Assembly: GCA_034440595.1 (NCBI GenBank)
Contig: JAWXCH010000578.1
Location: 1 to 23,626, forward strand
Origin: JAWXCH01 sp034440595
Lineage (GTDB): Bacteria > Planctomycetota > Planctomycetia > Pirellulales > JALHPA01
DNA length: 23,626 nt
Reading direction: 5' to 3'
Of the stretch, positions 6,940-15,741 are shown in pieces. The notes under the pieces are model-generated. The model was not told where the DNA came from, made no database searches, and saw nothing but the letters and a program-made list of their open reading frames with translations. How positions within the stretch are numbered: position 1 is the stretch's first letter; each line of letters opens with the position of its first letter. The position numbers and the translations under genes were made by a program.

Positions 6940-8214
6940 GTGTACATATCCACCTTGCTGGCGCGTCTGTTTGCGCTGATCGTTGTTTTGAACCTGGTGT
7001 CGACCGCAGTGGCCGAAAATTGGCCGCAGTGGCGTGGCGGCAAACTGGACGGCATTAGCCAGGCCAAGGAGATCCCGCAGGAGTGGAGCAACGAGAAAAA
7101 TGTCGTCTGGCGAGTCGCTTTGCCAGGTCCAGCCGGGGCCACGCCAGTAGTCTGGGGTGACCGGATTTTTCTGACCGCGCTGGACGGCGAGGATCTATTG
7201 CTTTTGGCTTTTGATTCGACAGGCAAGGAGTTGTGGCGACGGCGTGTTGGGACAGGCAATAAGAGCGCACGAGGTGATGAAGGAAACATGGCTTCTCCCT
7301 CCCCTTCCACCGACGGCACTTATGTCTGGAGTTTCATGGGTTCTGGAGACCTGGCCTGTTTTGATTTCGACGGTAAGCCGATCTGGAGCAAGAACCTGCA
7401 AAAGGAGTATGGCAACTTTGACATTCAGTTTGGCATGTCTAGTACACCTGTCTTGCACGACGGCAAGCTGTTCATTCAGTCGATTCACAGTGGTGGAGCA
7501 ATTGTATTGGCGCTGGATGGCAAAACGGGCAACGAGATCTGGAAGCATCGCCGCGAGAGTGATGCAAAGGACGAGTGCGAGCATTCGTATGCGTCGCCAG
7601 TGCTCTATCAAGATGAAGAGCGGGCATTCTTATTGACGCACGGTGCAGACTACATCATCGCTCACGATCTGAAGGATGGAACAGAAATCTGGCGTGCCGG
7701 CGGATTGAATCCCAAAGGGAAGTACAACAACACATTTCGACTGGTTGCGTCCCCGGTTGCTGTGCCAGGATTAATTGTGGTTCCTTCGGCCAAGAATGGA
7801 CCCGTGCTCGGTCTGCGCCCCGATGGTAAGGGGGACATCACTGCGGACAAAAAGTTTTATCATTGGAGCATGCCTTCCAATACACCGGACGTGCCGTCGC
7901 CGCTAGTATATGACGGGCTGGTTTACCTATGTCGGGAGAACGGAAACTTGATTGTGCTAGATGCCAAAACTGGCGAACGCTACTACGAGACGCGGACCTA
8001 TTCGGATCGATATCGCGCTTCGCCGACCGCCGTCGATGGGAAGATCATTCTGACCAGCCGGGACGGCACCATGACGGTACTGAAGCCCGGTAAGAAGTTT
8101 GAACGGCTGGCCGAAAACAAGATGAATGAGAGTATTTCATCGTCCCCCGCGTTCTCGGATAGCACGATGTACTTGCGAACGTTCGACGCCTTGTACGCCA
8201 TTCGCAAGCCGTAG
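6940..8214 (+). CDS. secreted PQQ-like (BamB-type) beta-propeller protein
   Basis: A 424-residue exported protein of the PQQ-binding-like repeat superfamily. The GTG at 6940 gives a clean signal peptide (YISTLLARLFALIVVLNL, ending STAVA) followed at once by NWPQWRG, the hallmark opening of planctomycete secreted propellers. Blade repeats follow: VVWRVALPG, ATPVVWGDRIFL, LLAFDSTGKELWRRRVG, LACFDFDGKPIWSKNL, GAIVLALDGKTGNEIWKHR, IIAHDLKDGTEIWRAGG, LIVLDAKTGERYYETR, and a last MTVLKPGKKFERLAEN blade, about seven to eight in all. The D-x-x-TG-x-x-W pattern is the tryptophan-docking signature. No quinone-dehydrogenase catalytic residues were recognised, so an enzymatic role is unproven; scaffolding or ligand binding outside the cytoplasm is as likely. 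It stands alone, divergent from the AarF gene. Confidence 0.88.
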   Translation: MYISTLLARLFALIVVLNLVSTAVAENWPQWRGGKLDGISQAKEIPQEWSNEKNVVWRVALPGPAGATPVVWGDRIFLTALDGEDLLLLAFDSTGKELWRRRVGTGNKSARGDEGNMASPSPSTDGTYVWSFMGSGDLACFDFDGKPIWSKNLQKEYGNFDIQFGMSSTPVLHDGKLFIQSIHSGGAIVLALDGKTGNEIWKHRRESDAKDECEHSYASPVLYQDEERAFLLTHGADYIIAHDLKDGTEIWRAGGLNPKGKYNNTFRLVASPVAVPGLIVVPSAKNGPVLGLRPDGKGDITADKKFYHWSMPSNTPDVPSPLVYDGLVYLCRENGNLIVLDAKTGERYYETRTYSDRYRASPTAVDGKIILTSRDGTMTVLKPGKKFERLAENKMNESISSSPAFSDSTMYLRTFDALYAIRKP

Positions 8215-8451
8215 CCCTACGACTGCTAGCATTCAGGCCTCGGCAAAAGGAGGGCCGCGACTCCAATTTGCCAGATTTTGGTTAGCGCACTATTAGCGTT
8301 TGACGGCATAAATGGCCTTAGTCGCCGCGAAATTCAACTGCTGCTGTGCAATTGGCTTCTATTTGCGATTGTCGATCCGCCAGATCGCATTTAGAATAGT
8401 GCTGGTGCTGCGTCAATGGTTAACTGGGTTAGTGGTTGCCTCAAACGCAAG

Positions 8452-8474
8452 CACTGCTGGGCAAGCCAGCAGTG
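8452..8474. repeat. perfect 9-bp hairpin
   Basis: CACTGCTGG (8452-8460) and CCAGCAGTG (8466-8474) enclose a 5-nt loop, GCAAG. No T run follows on either strand, so it is not a standard terminator. Confidence 0.6.
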
Positions 8475-8569
8475 GCACCCCCAATTTGCGAGCATTGCCG
8501 GGCAGATTGTTTACTGCAGCTCGCATCCGTTGATCCTCCACCTTTGTCCCGCCGACTTTTATTTGCCAT

Positions 8570-8605
8570 GAATCGTAAAATCAATCAATTGAGCCGTTAC
8601 GATTC
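8570..8605. repeat. 9-bp inverted repeat, 18-nt spacer
   Basis: GAATCGTAA (8570-8578) and TTACGATTC (8597-8605) are exact reverse complements. The palindrome TCAATTGA (8585-8592) sits between them. An operator or an RNA stem is possible. Confidence 0.5.
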
Positions 8606-8695
8606 GGCATCACTCAAGTCGCATCCTCCGGACCACCGCGCCTGACGCGTTCTCTGCCATACACGCGGCTGAGACGACTGTTGGCATTCGCGATT

Positions 8696-8711
8696 CAGCG
8701 AAATTTCGCTG
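8696..8711. repeat. perfect 16-bp palindrome upstream of typA
   Basis: CAGCGAAATTTCGCTG is its own reverse complement with no spacer, 140 bp before the typA start. Uninterrupted palindromes of this size usually suggest a dimeric-protein binding site rather than an RNA hairpin. Confidence 0.5.
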
Positions 8712-8850
8712 CACAGAATTGCTGACGGGGTGCAGTATTACTTCACTGCTGACCGTTCAATTTTAACCGCATGGTAGCGGTGATTCGGTTCGATTCATAT
8801 CCTCTGTAAATTTCTGGCATTCACACAATCCTGTATTTCAGTAACTGACT

Positions 8851-10665
8851 ATGCGACGCAACGACATTCGAAATATTGCCATCATTGCTCACGTTGACCA
8901 TGGAAAAACAACGCTGGTCGACGCCCTGCTCCGTCAAAGCGGTGAGTACCGCCAGAACCAATTGGTCGGAGATTGTATTCTGGACTCCAACGACCTGGAG
9001 CGCGAACGCGGTATTACCATTCTGGCCAAGAACATTGCGGTCCATTACAAGGACGTAAAGATCAACCTGATCGATACGCCGGGGCACGCCGATTTTGGTG
9101 GCGAGGTGGAGCGTGTGCTCGGCATGGCCGACGGTGCGCTGGTGCTGGTTGACGCGTCCGAAGGACCGATGCCGCAAACGCGGTTCGTCCTCTCCAAGGC
9201 ACTGGAATGCAAGTTGCAACCGATCGTGGTCATTAACAAAATTGACCGCCCGGACGCGCGCATCAATGAAGTGCTGGACGAAGTGTTCGATTTGTTTTTG
9301 GAGCTGGGTGCGGATGACGCCCTGGCCGACTTTCCATATATCTTCGCCTCATCGCGCCACGGATTTGCCACGCATGATCCGAGTAAGCATGAAGGAAACA
9401 TGCAGCCTCTCTTGGACCTGATGCTGGAAAAAATCCCAGGCCCCGAGGTTAACCGCGATGCGCCGTTGCAGATGCTAGTCACCACGCTCGACTGGTCGGA
9501 TTATGTCGGGCGAATCGGTATCGGTCGCATTCAGTCGGGCTCCGTTAAGAAGGGAACGTCAGTCGCACTGATTCAGGCCGACGGTAAGCCGCTGACCACC
9601 AAAGTCACCGGCCTGCACTTGTTCGATAAGCTTGGCCGGATAGAGGTCGAAGAAGCCGAAGCAGGGGACATTGCCGCCGTTGTCGGGCTGGGGAGTATCG
9701 AAATTGGGGACACGATCGCGGATTTGGAAAGCCCGATCGCACTGCCACGTTTGCATGTCGACGAACCAACTTTGCAGATGTTGTTTGGCGTGAATAACTC
9801 GCCATTTGTCGGCAGGTCCGGCAAGTACGTGACCACACGCAATCTGCGCGACCGGCTGATGAAGGAGCTGGAGCGCAATGTCGCGCTGCGAGTCGAACCG
9901 GTCGAAGGTGGTGACATGTTTGCCGTCTCCGGTCGTGGGCTGTTGCACCTGTCAGTGCTCATTGAAACGATGCGGCGCGAGGGGTTTGAGTTGTCCGTCG
10001 GCAAGCCGCGCGTCATCACACGTCAGCACAATGGAATTACCGAAGAACCGTTTGAATCGTTGGTGGTCGAAGTTCCACATGACAAGATGGGACCAGTCAT
10101 GGAAATGGCCGGTAGTCGCCGCGGCCGCACGGTCGAGATGCATACCCGTGGTGAATACGCACACTTGCTGTTCTCGATTCCAGCACGTGGATTGATCGGC
10201 ATGCGAACGCGATTGCTCAATGCCACTCAGGGTACGGCGATCATTCATCATCGCTTTGAGTGCTATCGCCCGCTAGAGGGTGAAATCGCCAGTCGCCAGA
10301 ACGGTGTGCTGGTATCGATGTGCGGTGGCAAGGCGGTCGCATTTGGGCTGGATGGTTTACAGGATCGGGCCGACATGTTCATCGGTCCAGGTGAAGAAGT
10401 GTATGAAGGAATGATCGTCGGTGAGAACAGTCGCGAAACCGACATGACGGTCAATCCGACGAAGGAAAAGAAGCTGACCAACATGCGTGCCAGCGGATCG
10501 GACCGCAATATTCTTCTCAAGCCGCCACGTCAACTGACGTTGGAAATGGCGCTGGAGTATATCGAAGACGATGAGTTGGTCGAAGTAACTCCTGACAAGA
10601 TTCGCCTGCGCAAGATTTTGCTGCAAGAACACGAGCGCCGCAAGGATTCGCGGAAACGGGCGTAG
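8851..10665 (+). CDS. typA: translational GTPase TypA/BipA
   Basis: A 604-residue ribosome-associated GTPase of the elongation-factor superfamily, of normal length. It acts on the 70S/50S ribosome and is linked to 50S assembly and growth at low temperature or under stress. G-domain motifs are intact: P-loop AHVDHGKT (residues 13-20), switch I RERGITILAKN, DTPGHADF (75-82), NKID (129-132) and SSRHG. Then come domain II (TTLDWSDYVGRIGIGRI), the EF-G-like domain III and V segments (GRGLLHLSVLIETMRREGFELSVGKPRV, IPARGLIGMRT) and the TypA-specific C-terminus with NPTKEKKLTNMRASGSD. The ATG at 8851 begins MRRNDIRNIAIIAHVDHG, the family's usual start. There is no Shine-Dalgarno sequence. It is monocistronic and convergent with corA. 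Confidence 0.97.
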   Translation: MRRNDIRNIAIIAHVDHGKTTLVDALLRQSGEYRQNQLVGDCILDSNDLERERGITILAKNIAVHYKDVKINLIDTPGHADFGGEVERVLGMADGALVLVDASEGPMPQTRFVLSKALECKLQPIVVINKIDRPDARINEVLDEVFDLFLELGADDALADFPYIFASSRHGFATHDPSKHEGNMQPLLDLMLEKIPGPEVNRDAPLQMLVTTLDWSDYVGRIGIGRIQSGSVKKGTSVALIQADGKPLTTKVTGLHLFDKLGRIEVEEAEAGDIAAVVGLGSIEIGDTIADLESPIALPRLHVDEPTLQMLFGVNNSPFVGRSGKYVTTRNLRDRLMKELERNVALRVEPVEGGDMFAVSGRGLLHLSVLIETMRREGFELSVGKPRVITRQHNGITEEPFESLVVEVPHDKMGPVMEMAGSRRGRTVEMHTRGEYAHLLFSIPARGLIGMRTRLLNATQGTAIIHHRFECYRPLEGEIASRQNGVLVSMCGGKAVAFGLDGLQDRADMFIGPGEEVYEGMIVGENSRETDMTVNPTKEKKLTNMRASGSDRNILLKPPRQLTLEMALEYIEDDELVEVTPDKIRLRKILLQEHERRKDSRKRA

Positions 10666-10688
10666 TGTCGATTCAGAGCGTCAAGTGA

Positions 10689-10739
10689 CATCTCGCGGAG
10701 CGAGATGAATACAAAGTACTCCTCTCGCTCCGCGAGAGG
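10689..10739. repeat. paired inverted palindromes (REP/BIME-like) between typA and corA
   Basis: The first hairpin is CATCTCGC-GGA-GCGAGATG (10689-10707) and the second is CCTCTCGC-TCC-GCGAGAGG (10721-10739). Each has a perfect 8-bp stem and 3-nt loop, and the 15-bp core of one is the exact reverse complement of the other, so they are two copies in opposite orientation, 13 nt apart. The position between two convergent stop codons is typical of REP-type elements and suits two-way termination or mRNA end protection. Confidence 0.75.
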
Positions 10740-10790
10740 TAAGAGAGAGGGCAGATACGTCAATAATCTCTTGAAACGCTTGAAACGACA

Positions 10791-12035
10791 TCACTCCTTC
10801 TTCTCTGCCGCCGGTACGGTAGCGTGTGATCCCGATTGAACCGGCAGGTTGGCGACTTCGACAGCTCGATTCTGCGCCTCGGTTTGCTGTTTCGATCGTT
10901 CGATCTCAGCCAGCGCTGCCGCGCGAGCCATCCGTCTGGCGGCGGCCTGTCCGATCCATCCCTTATGGCGGAAGTAAAACAGCATCCCGACGGTGATTGA
11001 CAGCATCAGCAGCAACGTCGCCGGATAGCCATACTCCCAGCGCAGCTCGGGCATGTTGTACCAGGATGAATCCTTATCAAAATTCATGCCGTACAAACCG
11101 GCAATGAATGTCAGCGGAATGAAGATGGTGGATATGATCGTCAGCACCTTCATGACTTCGCCCATGCGATTACTGGCGCTGGACAAATACAGATCGCGCA
11201 GGTCAGAGGCCAACTCACGGTAAGTTTCCAGCAGATCCATGAGCTGTACGGTGTGATCGTAGCAATCGCGCAAATACAGCCGCGTGTTGTCCTGGATCAG
11301 CGGACTAGGATCGCGGGCCAGATGATTGATCGCTTCGCGTGCGGGCCAGACAAAGCGCCGCAGCGAGAGCATATCGTGCTTGATATCGTGTACGCGGCCG
11401 ACGGTTTCCGCCATTGGGTACGATATGACTTCGTCTTCCAACTGCTCGATCCGCTCGCCATATTGTTCCAGGACCGGAAAGTATCCATCGATCACCGAGT
11501 CGATCAAGCGATAGGCCAGATAGTCGGACCCTAGCTGTGCCAGTGCTCCACCGCCGCGCAGGCGCGTCCGCACCGGCTCAAAGCTGTCCCAGGGGAGTGT
11601 TTCTTGAAACGTCAGGACAAACTTCTTGCCCAAAAAGAAGCTGACCTGCTCGGACTCCAGTACGCCGTTCAGCCGATTGACCATGCGCAGCACAATGAAC
11701 AAGTGCGCGTCGTACGGTTCCACCTTGGGACGTTGATGGGTATGGACGACATCTTCCAATGCCAACGGGTGCAGATGAAACAATTGCCCGATCTTTTTTA
11801 TCAGTTCTGGGTCGCCTAACCCGTCAACGTTGACCCAAATGATTGGCCACTTTTCCAGATACTTGCTCAGTTCTTCGACATGCGTGATCCGGCGCTCGAT
11901 CACATGATCGTCGCTATAGGCGAACAGGGTCACCACCGGGGGGTGCGAATCCGCCGAGACCGTGATTGTGCCTGGCGGAGTGCCCGGTGGAACTTTCGTT
12001 CTACGCCATCGACGCCATCTACGCCCGTGCGGCAT
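10791..12035 (-). CDS. corA: magnesium/cobalt transporter CorA
   Basis: A 414-residue CorA-family channel, a homopentamer for Mg2+/Co2+ uptake. The long cytoplasmic domain includes EDVVHTHQRPKVEPY (about 94-108) and the stalk LEQYGERIEQLEDEV. The first membrane helix ends in the signature YGMN (GMN at 316-318); the second (TLLLMLSITVGMLFYF) follows, ending in a basic HKGW. A further 60-residue Ala/Glu/Gln-rich tail is longer than usual. The start is the ATG at 12035: GGAGG stands 9 nt upstream, whereas an in-frame ATG at 12065 has no such site. This start lies inside the 3' end of the mscK-like gene (17-nt overlap), so the two are probably co-transcribed and translationally coupled. The N-terminus is strongly basic (HGRRWRRWRRTK). 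Confidence 0.95.
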   Translation of the reverse strand: MPHGRRWRRWRRTKVPPGTPPGTITVSADSHPPVVTLFAYSDDHVIERRITHVEELSKYLEKWPIIWVNVDGLGDPELIKKIGQLFHLHPLALEDVVHTHQRPKVEPYDAHLFIVLRMVNRLNGVLESEQVSFFLGKKFVLTFQETLPWDSFEPVRTRLRGGGALAQLGSDYLAYRLIDSVIDGYFPVLEQYGERIEQLEDEVISYPMAETVGRVHDIKHDMLSLRRFVWPAREAINHLARDPSPLIQDNTRLYLRDCYDHTVQLMDLLETYRELASDLRDLYLSSASNRMGEVMKVLTIISTIFIPLTFIAGLYGMNFDKDSSWYNMPELRWEYGYPATLLLMLSITVGMLFYFRHKGWIGQAAARRMARAAALAEIERSKQQTEAQNRAVEVANLPVQSGSHATVPAAEKKE

Positions 12036-15000
12036 AGGAATTATCCTCCGGAGATTCCGGATCAAAGGGCCTTGGAAGTTCGCGACTGATTCGTAGCGGC
12101 ACCTCTGGACTAACCGAGCGAATGTTAACGTCCTTCGTAGGGGACGCCAGGTTAATGCCGGCCGATCGCAGTGCGCTGTCGATGGTAGTATTCAATTCGT
12201 GCTGCGCGGTACCCATGAACTCAAGACTGCAAACAAAGGCACGCAACTCGAATGTTAGATTACTGTCCGCAAAGCCCGTAAACAACGCCATCGGCCTCGG
12301 ATCGTCCAGAATCTGGGGATGTTTTTGTGCAGCCGATAGCAGAATTCTTTGTACGAGCGCAACGTCGGTCCCAAAAGGGAGTCCAATTCGAATGACCAGG
12401 CGAATGACCTGGTCAGAAAGAGTCCAGTTCACCAGTCGCCCGGTGATGAATTGCTTGTTGGGAACGATCAGTTCCTTACGGTCACCATCGGTGATGGTCG
12501 TGGCACGCATATGGATTCTGGAAACGACGCCCGTCACTCCGTCGACGGTGACGGTATCTCCAACACGCATCGGGCTTTCAAACAGAATAATCAAGCCAGA
12601 GATGAAATTGGCAAAGATCTCCTGCAAGCCGAAACCCAGCCCGAAGGTGATCGCCGCGGCCAGCCATTGCACCTTGGACCAGCCGATGCCAATGCTGCCA
12701 AAGGCCAGCACCGTGCCGACGATGACAATAATGTACCGCGACACAGTGATGATGGCGAATCGAGCGGCCGGTTCCAACGGCAGTCGTTGCAGAAGGGATA
12801 TTTCGAGCAGGCCAGGGATGTTTCGCCCGGCAATGAATGTCATCACGATTGCCAACAACGATAAGCAGAGGCTGGCCAGTGTGACCGGCAGGTTGCTCTC
12901 GGTATCGGTCCAAAGCTCCACGTGGTTTAGTATGCCAAGTGCCGGCAGGACATCGATCCAAATGAGTCCGGCCCCGGCAAAGAGTGCCAATACCGTTACA
13001 CTGTGGAGTAGCCGTTGCGTCTGCGCGCTGATCACGACGAGATCGATCTCTGGCTGCGGTAATTGGACGGTGCCGGTTTCGGTAACAGCAGTGATCTCGC
13101 CACTCTCGCCACAGTTGCGGTTGATATCGGCGAGTGTTTCCAGTCGACGATGGGCAACGCGCAACCAGCGCTCCAGCAGGGCATGGACAATCAACAGCGC
13201 CATCGCCAGCCAAATGGTCGACTGTAAACGCAATGCCAGCCGAAGTGCCGTGTAGTAGTAGCCCCCTAGTGCCAAAATCGCTAGCGAAACAGGGCTGCCA
13301 ACGAGAATAAATTGCCAGAGCAGTCCTAGCCCGTTGACCAGTCCTTTGCGCGGTAACGGAGCTTTGTGAGTGATCGCGGCGCGAATCGGTCTGAGGGTCA
13401 AGTAGATAAAACAGGCCAGCGTCAACAGCGTCAAACTGAATGCTGCGCGACCGAGCGATTCTTTCCACATTTCGTTCGATTGATTCTGAACCAGCGCGGT
13501 GCAGAGGACTAACGGCAACAGCACCACCATCAGGATACGAATATGATGCCGGATGACGTGCAAGACGGGAGGGGGCCAGCCAAAATGCGCTTCGGCCAAT
13601 CCCGCCGGGCGAAGTGCCTGCCGCATTAGCTCGATTGGCCAATAAACCACGGTGACCACATCGATCGCAGCTCCCAGCGCACTACTGAACTCATCCGGGG
13701 CGAACGAAAGATTCCAACCGAGGTAACAGAGCAGCAGCGGCCAGATACTGCCGAGTATTCCTGTGACCACGACCGCCTGAGCTGTTGGCCAAAACTGGGA
13801 TGCGCGCGGTCTGCTGGCCTGCTTGCTCAGTCGTCGGATTGTCTGGCGCAGTCGCCTTTGTATTAGCAGTGCGGAAATGAACGCCAGCAATACGGTCGCT
13901 GTCAGCAACGGACGCTGCAGGCACTCATCGCCTAATGCGGTGAGAGCGGTTTGCCAATTTTCAGGGCTGACGCACCACTTGATGGCCTCCCAGGCACGTG
14001 CCGGATCGCCACGGCCGATCGCCGGGGCGCTTTGAATCCACAGGACTCGTTCGTCAATGTACTTACTGAACGAGAGCGTCACGTCGATCAGGTTCTGTCG
14101 GACCGATTCCAGTTCGAGCAGTTTCTTGAAATACGCATCGCAATCGCCAATCAACGCATCCAGGTAATCTCGCTCAGTCTGCATCAGAACTTCCAGTTGA
14201 TCCACGGTGACCTGGCTGTTGGCTGGCAATGTTGCCAGCGTGGACTCGGCTAGTTCCTTGATATCTGCCAGCGTGCGCCTGCGATCCTCCAAATCGAAAA
14301 TTCGAAGCTGAATGTCCGATATCTCCCCCTTACGGGCTTTGGCAGCCGAGCGTAACTCACGCGGGTCGGGCAGTTCGCTCCGTTTTTTGCGAAGGAGTTG
14401 TCCAACGGCGTTGGATTGACCGGCGGCGGTGAACTTGTCCTCCACGCGCTGATGGTCCTCGCGGACGACGCTCAACTGGCGATTGGTATCCTTGGCCTCC
14501 AGGTCGATCGCTTCGATTTGATCTGCCAGCAGTTCGCGTTGTTCGGCCAGTTTTTGGTTTCCCTCGGCAATCAAGCGGACCGATGGTTCTGCCTTGGCGG
14601 CTGCCCAGCGTGCGTCGGCGGCCTGCTTTTCGGCCTCCTGTCGGCGTTGCTCGGTCACCATCGCCTGCAGGGCACTAGAAAGCTCTGTGTGTTCGCGAAC
14701 CTTGCGCGCCGCGACGTCACGCTCTAGCGAAAGCAGTGCACCCCCTGTGGCGTCGTAGTAGGCCAGTTCTCTCTTGTAAAGTTCTAACTCGGTTTGCAAC
14801 GCCTTTTGCCGTACAACCCGCAACTGGCCGCGAATTTTGTCCAACTCGGGAGGTTCGTCTGTGCGCGGAACGGCCGCTTCCTTATTTAGCTCGTCCAACT
14901 TTTGCGTTACGGCGGCCGACGCTTTGGTGATTTCGAGTCGGCGAGTATTGCGCCGTTTTGGTTCATTGTCCAGTTCGGAGAGCTTCTTTTGAAATGTCGC

Positions 15001-15408
15001 CAACTCGGCGGCGGTTGTCGCCAGCAGTTGCTCCATCTCCGCAGATGACTTTCGCGGAATCTCCTTAACGTTGACTTCGGCCACTTGCATGCGTGCGCGC
15101 AACTGCTCGTGTTTGGCTGGCGCAGCACTTTCCAAAGCCTCGTACTCGGCAATTTTAGTAGCGCGCTCCTGGCATAGTCGCGATTCTTCAAGCGCCTGCT
15201 TGCCAAGCTCAATCAGCTTGGCCTTTAGTTCCGGTACGATCTCCGTCGCCGCTTCCCATTCCTTGAGCTGCGCCTGCAATTGCTCCTTGGTGGGGATTTC
15301 GATCGTTTCGGCTGGTGAGACTTCGACTTCTTGCGCGCTTGCCGCCGGCAAGCCGCCGACGGTGAATAGAAGTGCAAGACAGCTATAGAATACGTAGAGC
15401 GACTTCAT
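12019..15408 (-). CDS. MscK/KefA-like large mechanosensitive channel (MscS family)
   Basis: A 1129-residue protein taking the ATG at 15408, which begins MKSLYVFYSCLALLF and a signal peptide ending ASAQ. The frame extends upstream to 15579, but the extra 57 residues are not signal-like. Residues about 35-480 are Glu/Lys/Leu/Gln-rich coiled coil, predicted periplasmic. Roughly ten membrane helices follow, and from about residue 892 comes the MscS core: pore helix WLAAAITFGLGFGLQEIFANFISGL, then RVGDTVTVDGVTGVVSRI and the beta domain KELIVPNKQFITGRLVNW. The architecture (periplasmic coiled coil, many helices, MscS domain) is that of E. coli MscK/MscM, of similar length. Such channels open under membrane tension and release solutes during hypo-osmotic shock. 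It is the first gene of a pair with corA. Specific orthology to MscK rather than MscM is not decided. Confidence 0.92.
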   Translation of the reverse strand: MKSLYVFYSCLALLFTVGGLPAASAQEVEVSPAETIEIPTKEQLQAQLKEWEAATEIVPELKAKLIELGKQALEESRLCQERATKIAEYEALESAAPAKHEQLRARMQVAEVNVKEIPRKSSAEMEQLLATTAAELATFQKKLSELDNEPKRRNTRRLEITKASAAVTQKLDELNKEAAVPRTDEPPELDKIRGQLRVVRQKALQTELELYKRELAYYDATGGALLSLERDVAARKVREHTELSSALQAMVTEQRRQEAEKQAADARWAAAKAEPSVRLIAEGNQKLAEQRELLADQIEAIDLEAKDTNRQLSVVREDHQRVEDKFTAAGQSNAVGQLLRKKRSELPDPRELRSAAKARKGEISDIQLRIFDLEDRRRTLADIKELAESTLATLPANSQVTVDQLEVLMQTERDYLDALIGDCDAYFKKLLELESVRQNLIDVTLSFSKYIDERVLWIQSAPAIGRGDPARAWEAIKWCVSPENWQTALTALGDECLQRPLLTATVLLAFISALLIQRRLRQTIRRLSKQASRPRASQFWPTAQAVVVTGILGSIWPLLLCYLGWNLSFAPDEFSSALGAAIDVVTVVYWPIELMRQALRPAGLAEAHFGWPPPVLHVIRHHIRILMVVLLPLVLCTALVQNQSNEMWKESLGRAAFSLTLLTLACFIYLTLRPIRAAITHKAPLPRKGLVNGLGLLWQFILVGSPVSLAILALGGYYYTALRLALRLQSTIWLAMALLIVHALLERWLRVAHRRLETLADINRNCGESGEITAVTETGTVQLPQPEIDLVVISAQTQRLLHSVTVLALFAGAGLIWIDVLPALGILNHVELWTDTESNLPVTLASLCLSLLAIVMTFIAGRNIPGLLEISLLQRLPLEPAARFAIITVSRYIIVIVGTVLAFGSIGIGWSKVQWLAAAITFGLGFGLQEIFANFISGLIILFESPMRVGDTVTVDGVTGVVSRIHMRATTITDGDRKELIVPNKQFITGRLVNWTLSDQVIRLVIRIGLPFGTDVALVQRILLSAAQKHPQILDDPRPMALFTGFADSNLTFELRAFVCSLEFMGTAQHELNTTIDSALRSAGINLASPTKDVNIRSVSPEVPLRISRELPRPFDPESPEDNSYAARA
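12045..12049 (-). promoter_or_regulatory. ribosome binding site of corA inside the mscK-like coding sequence
   Basis: On the minus strand GGAGG precedes the corA ATG by 9 nt and lies within the last codons of the upstream gene, whose stop (12019-12021) falls beyond the corA start. Confidence 0.8.
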
Positions 15409-15581
15409 GGCGGGTGCTCGATGGTGCAAGCAGATAACGTTCAGAAGGTGACGTGGATCCGGCCGATTCTTGGTTCGTCGGCGGGCGGCGGAAGAGTACC
15501 AGAACAGGCCAGCAGGGTCGATGCCGATTGCGACTGGCTGTGGGGAGATTTTCGGGAAAACCACCGCAAAATGCCCCAATT

Positions 15582-15643
15582 AACCCGACGCGCCAGCGAG
15601 GAAATATCACCAAACGCGCCGCGCCTCGCTGGCGCCTCGGGTT
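15582..15643. repeat. 20-bp inverted repeat (AACCCGA..GCGCCAGCGAGG), 22-nt loop
   Basis: The left arm (15582-15601) and right arm (15624-15643) are reverse complements with one mismatch in 20. I recall very similar sequences scattered between genes in Rhodopirellula-type genomes; that is memory, not a search. It probably folds as a long stem in RNA. Confidence 0.7.
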
Positions 15644-15741
15644 GGTGTGTGTCTGTTGCCCTTTACTCCGTGAAAGTGTGTCCGCTTGTAGCCGTACTGC
15701 GGCTCATCATGAGCAAACAGGCAATCTAATACTGGGACACT

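Larger units (their letters stand above)
8215..8850. other. 636-bp gene-free stretch before typA with several inverted repeats
   Basis: No frame here has a plausible start, domain or composition. It contains a perfect 9-bp hairpin (8452-8474), a 9-bp inverted repeat with an 18-nt loop (8570-8605), a perfect 16-bp palindrome (8696-8711), and a small ACCGC/GCGGT hairpin (about 8768-8783). The typA promoter must lie here, but no clear -35/-10 pair was found, nor a terminator for the upstream gene. Confidence 0.5.

Noticed and set aside
8568..8645. 25-residue micro-ORF (MNRKINQLSRYDS...) in the gap before typA
   Set aside because: No ribosome site, no hydrophobic or other feature, and its first half coincides with an inverted repeat that explains the sequence better.
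8789..8806. tRNA-like T-arm (GGTTCGATTC)
   Set aside because: The flanking bases do not pair as a 5-bp T stem, and no acceptor or anticodon arm is found at the required distance.
12122..13255. Long open frame (377 codons) on the plus strand across the mscK-like gene
   Set aside because: Fully inside a convincing MscS-family gene on the other strand; its Ser/Arg/Met-rich sequence shows no domain and follows from the codon bias of the true gene.
12578..13642. 354-codon minus-strand frame within the mscK-like gene
   Set aside because: A shifted frame of the same strand; the real frame has the membrane helices and MscS motifs.
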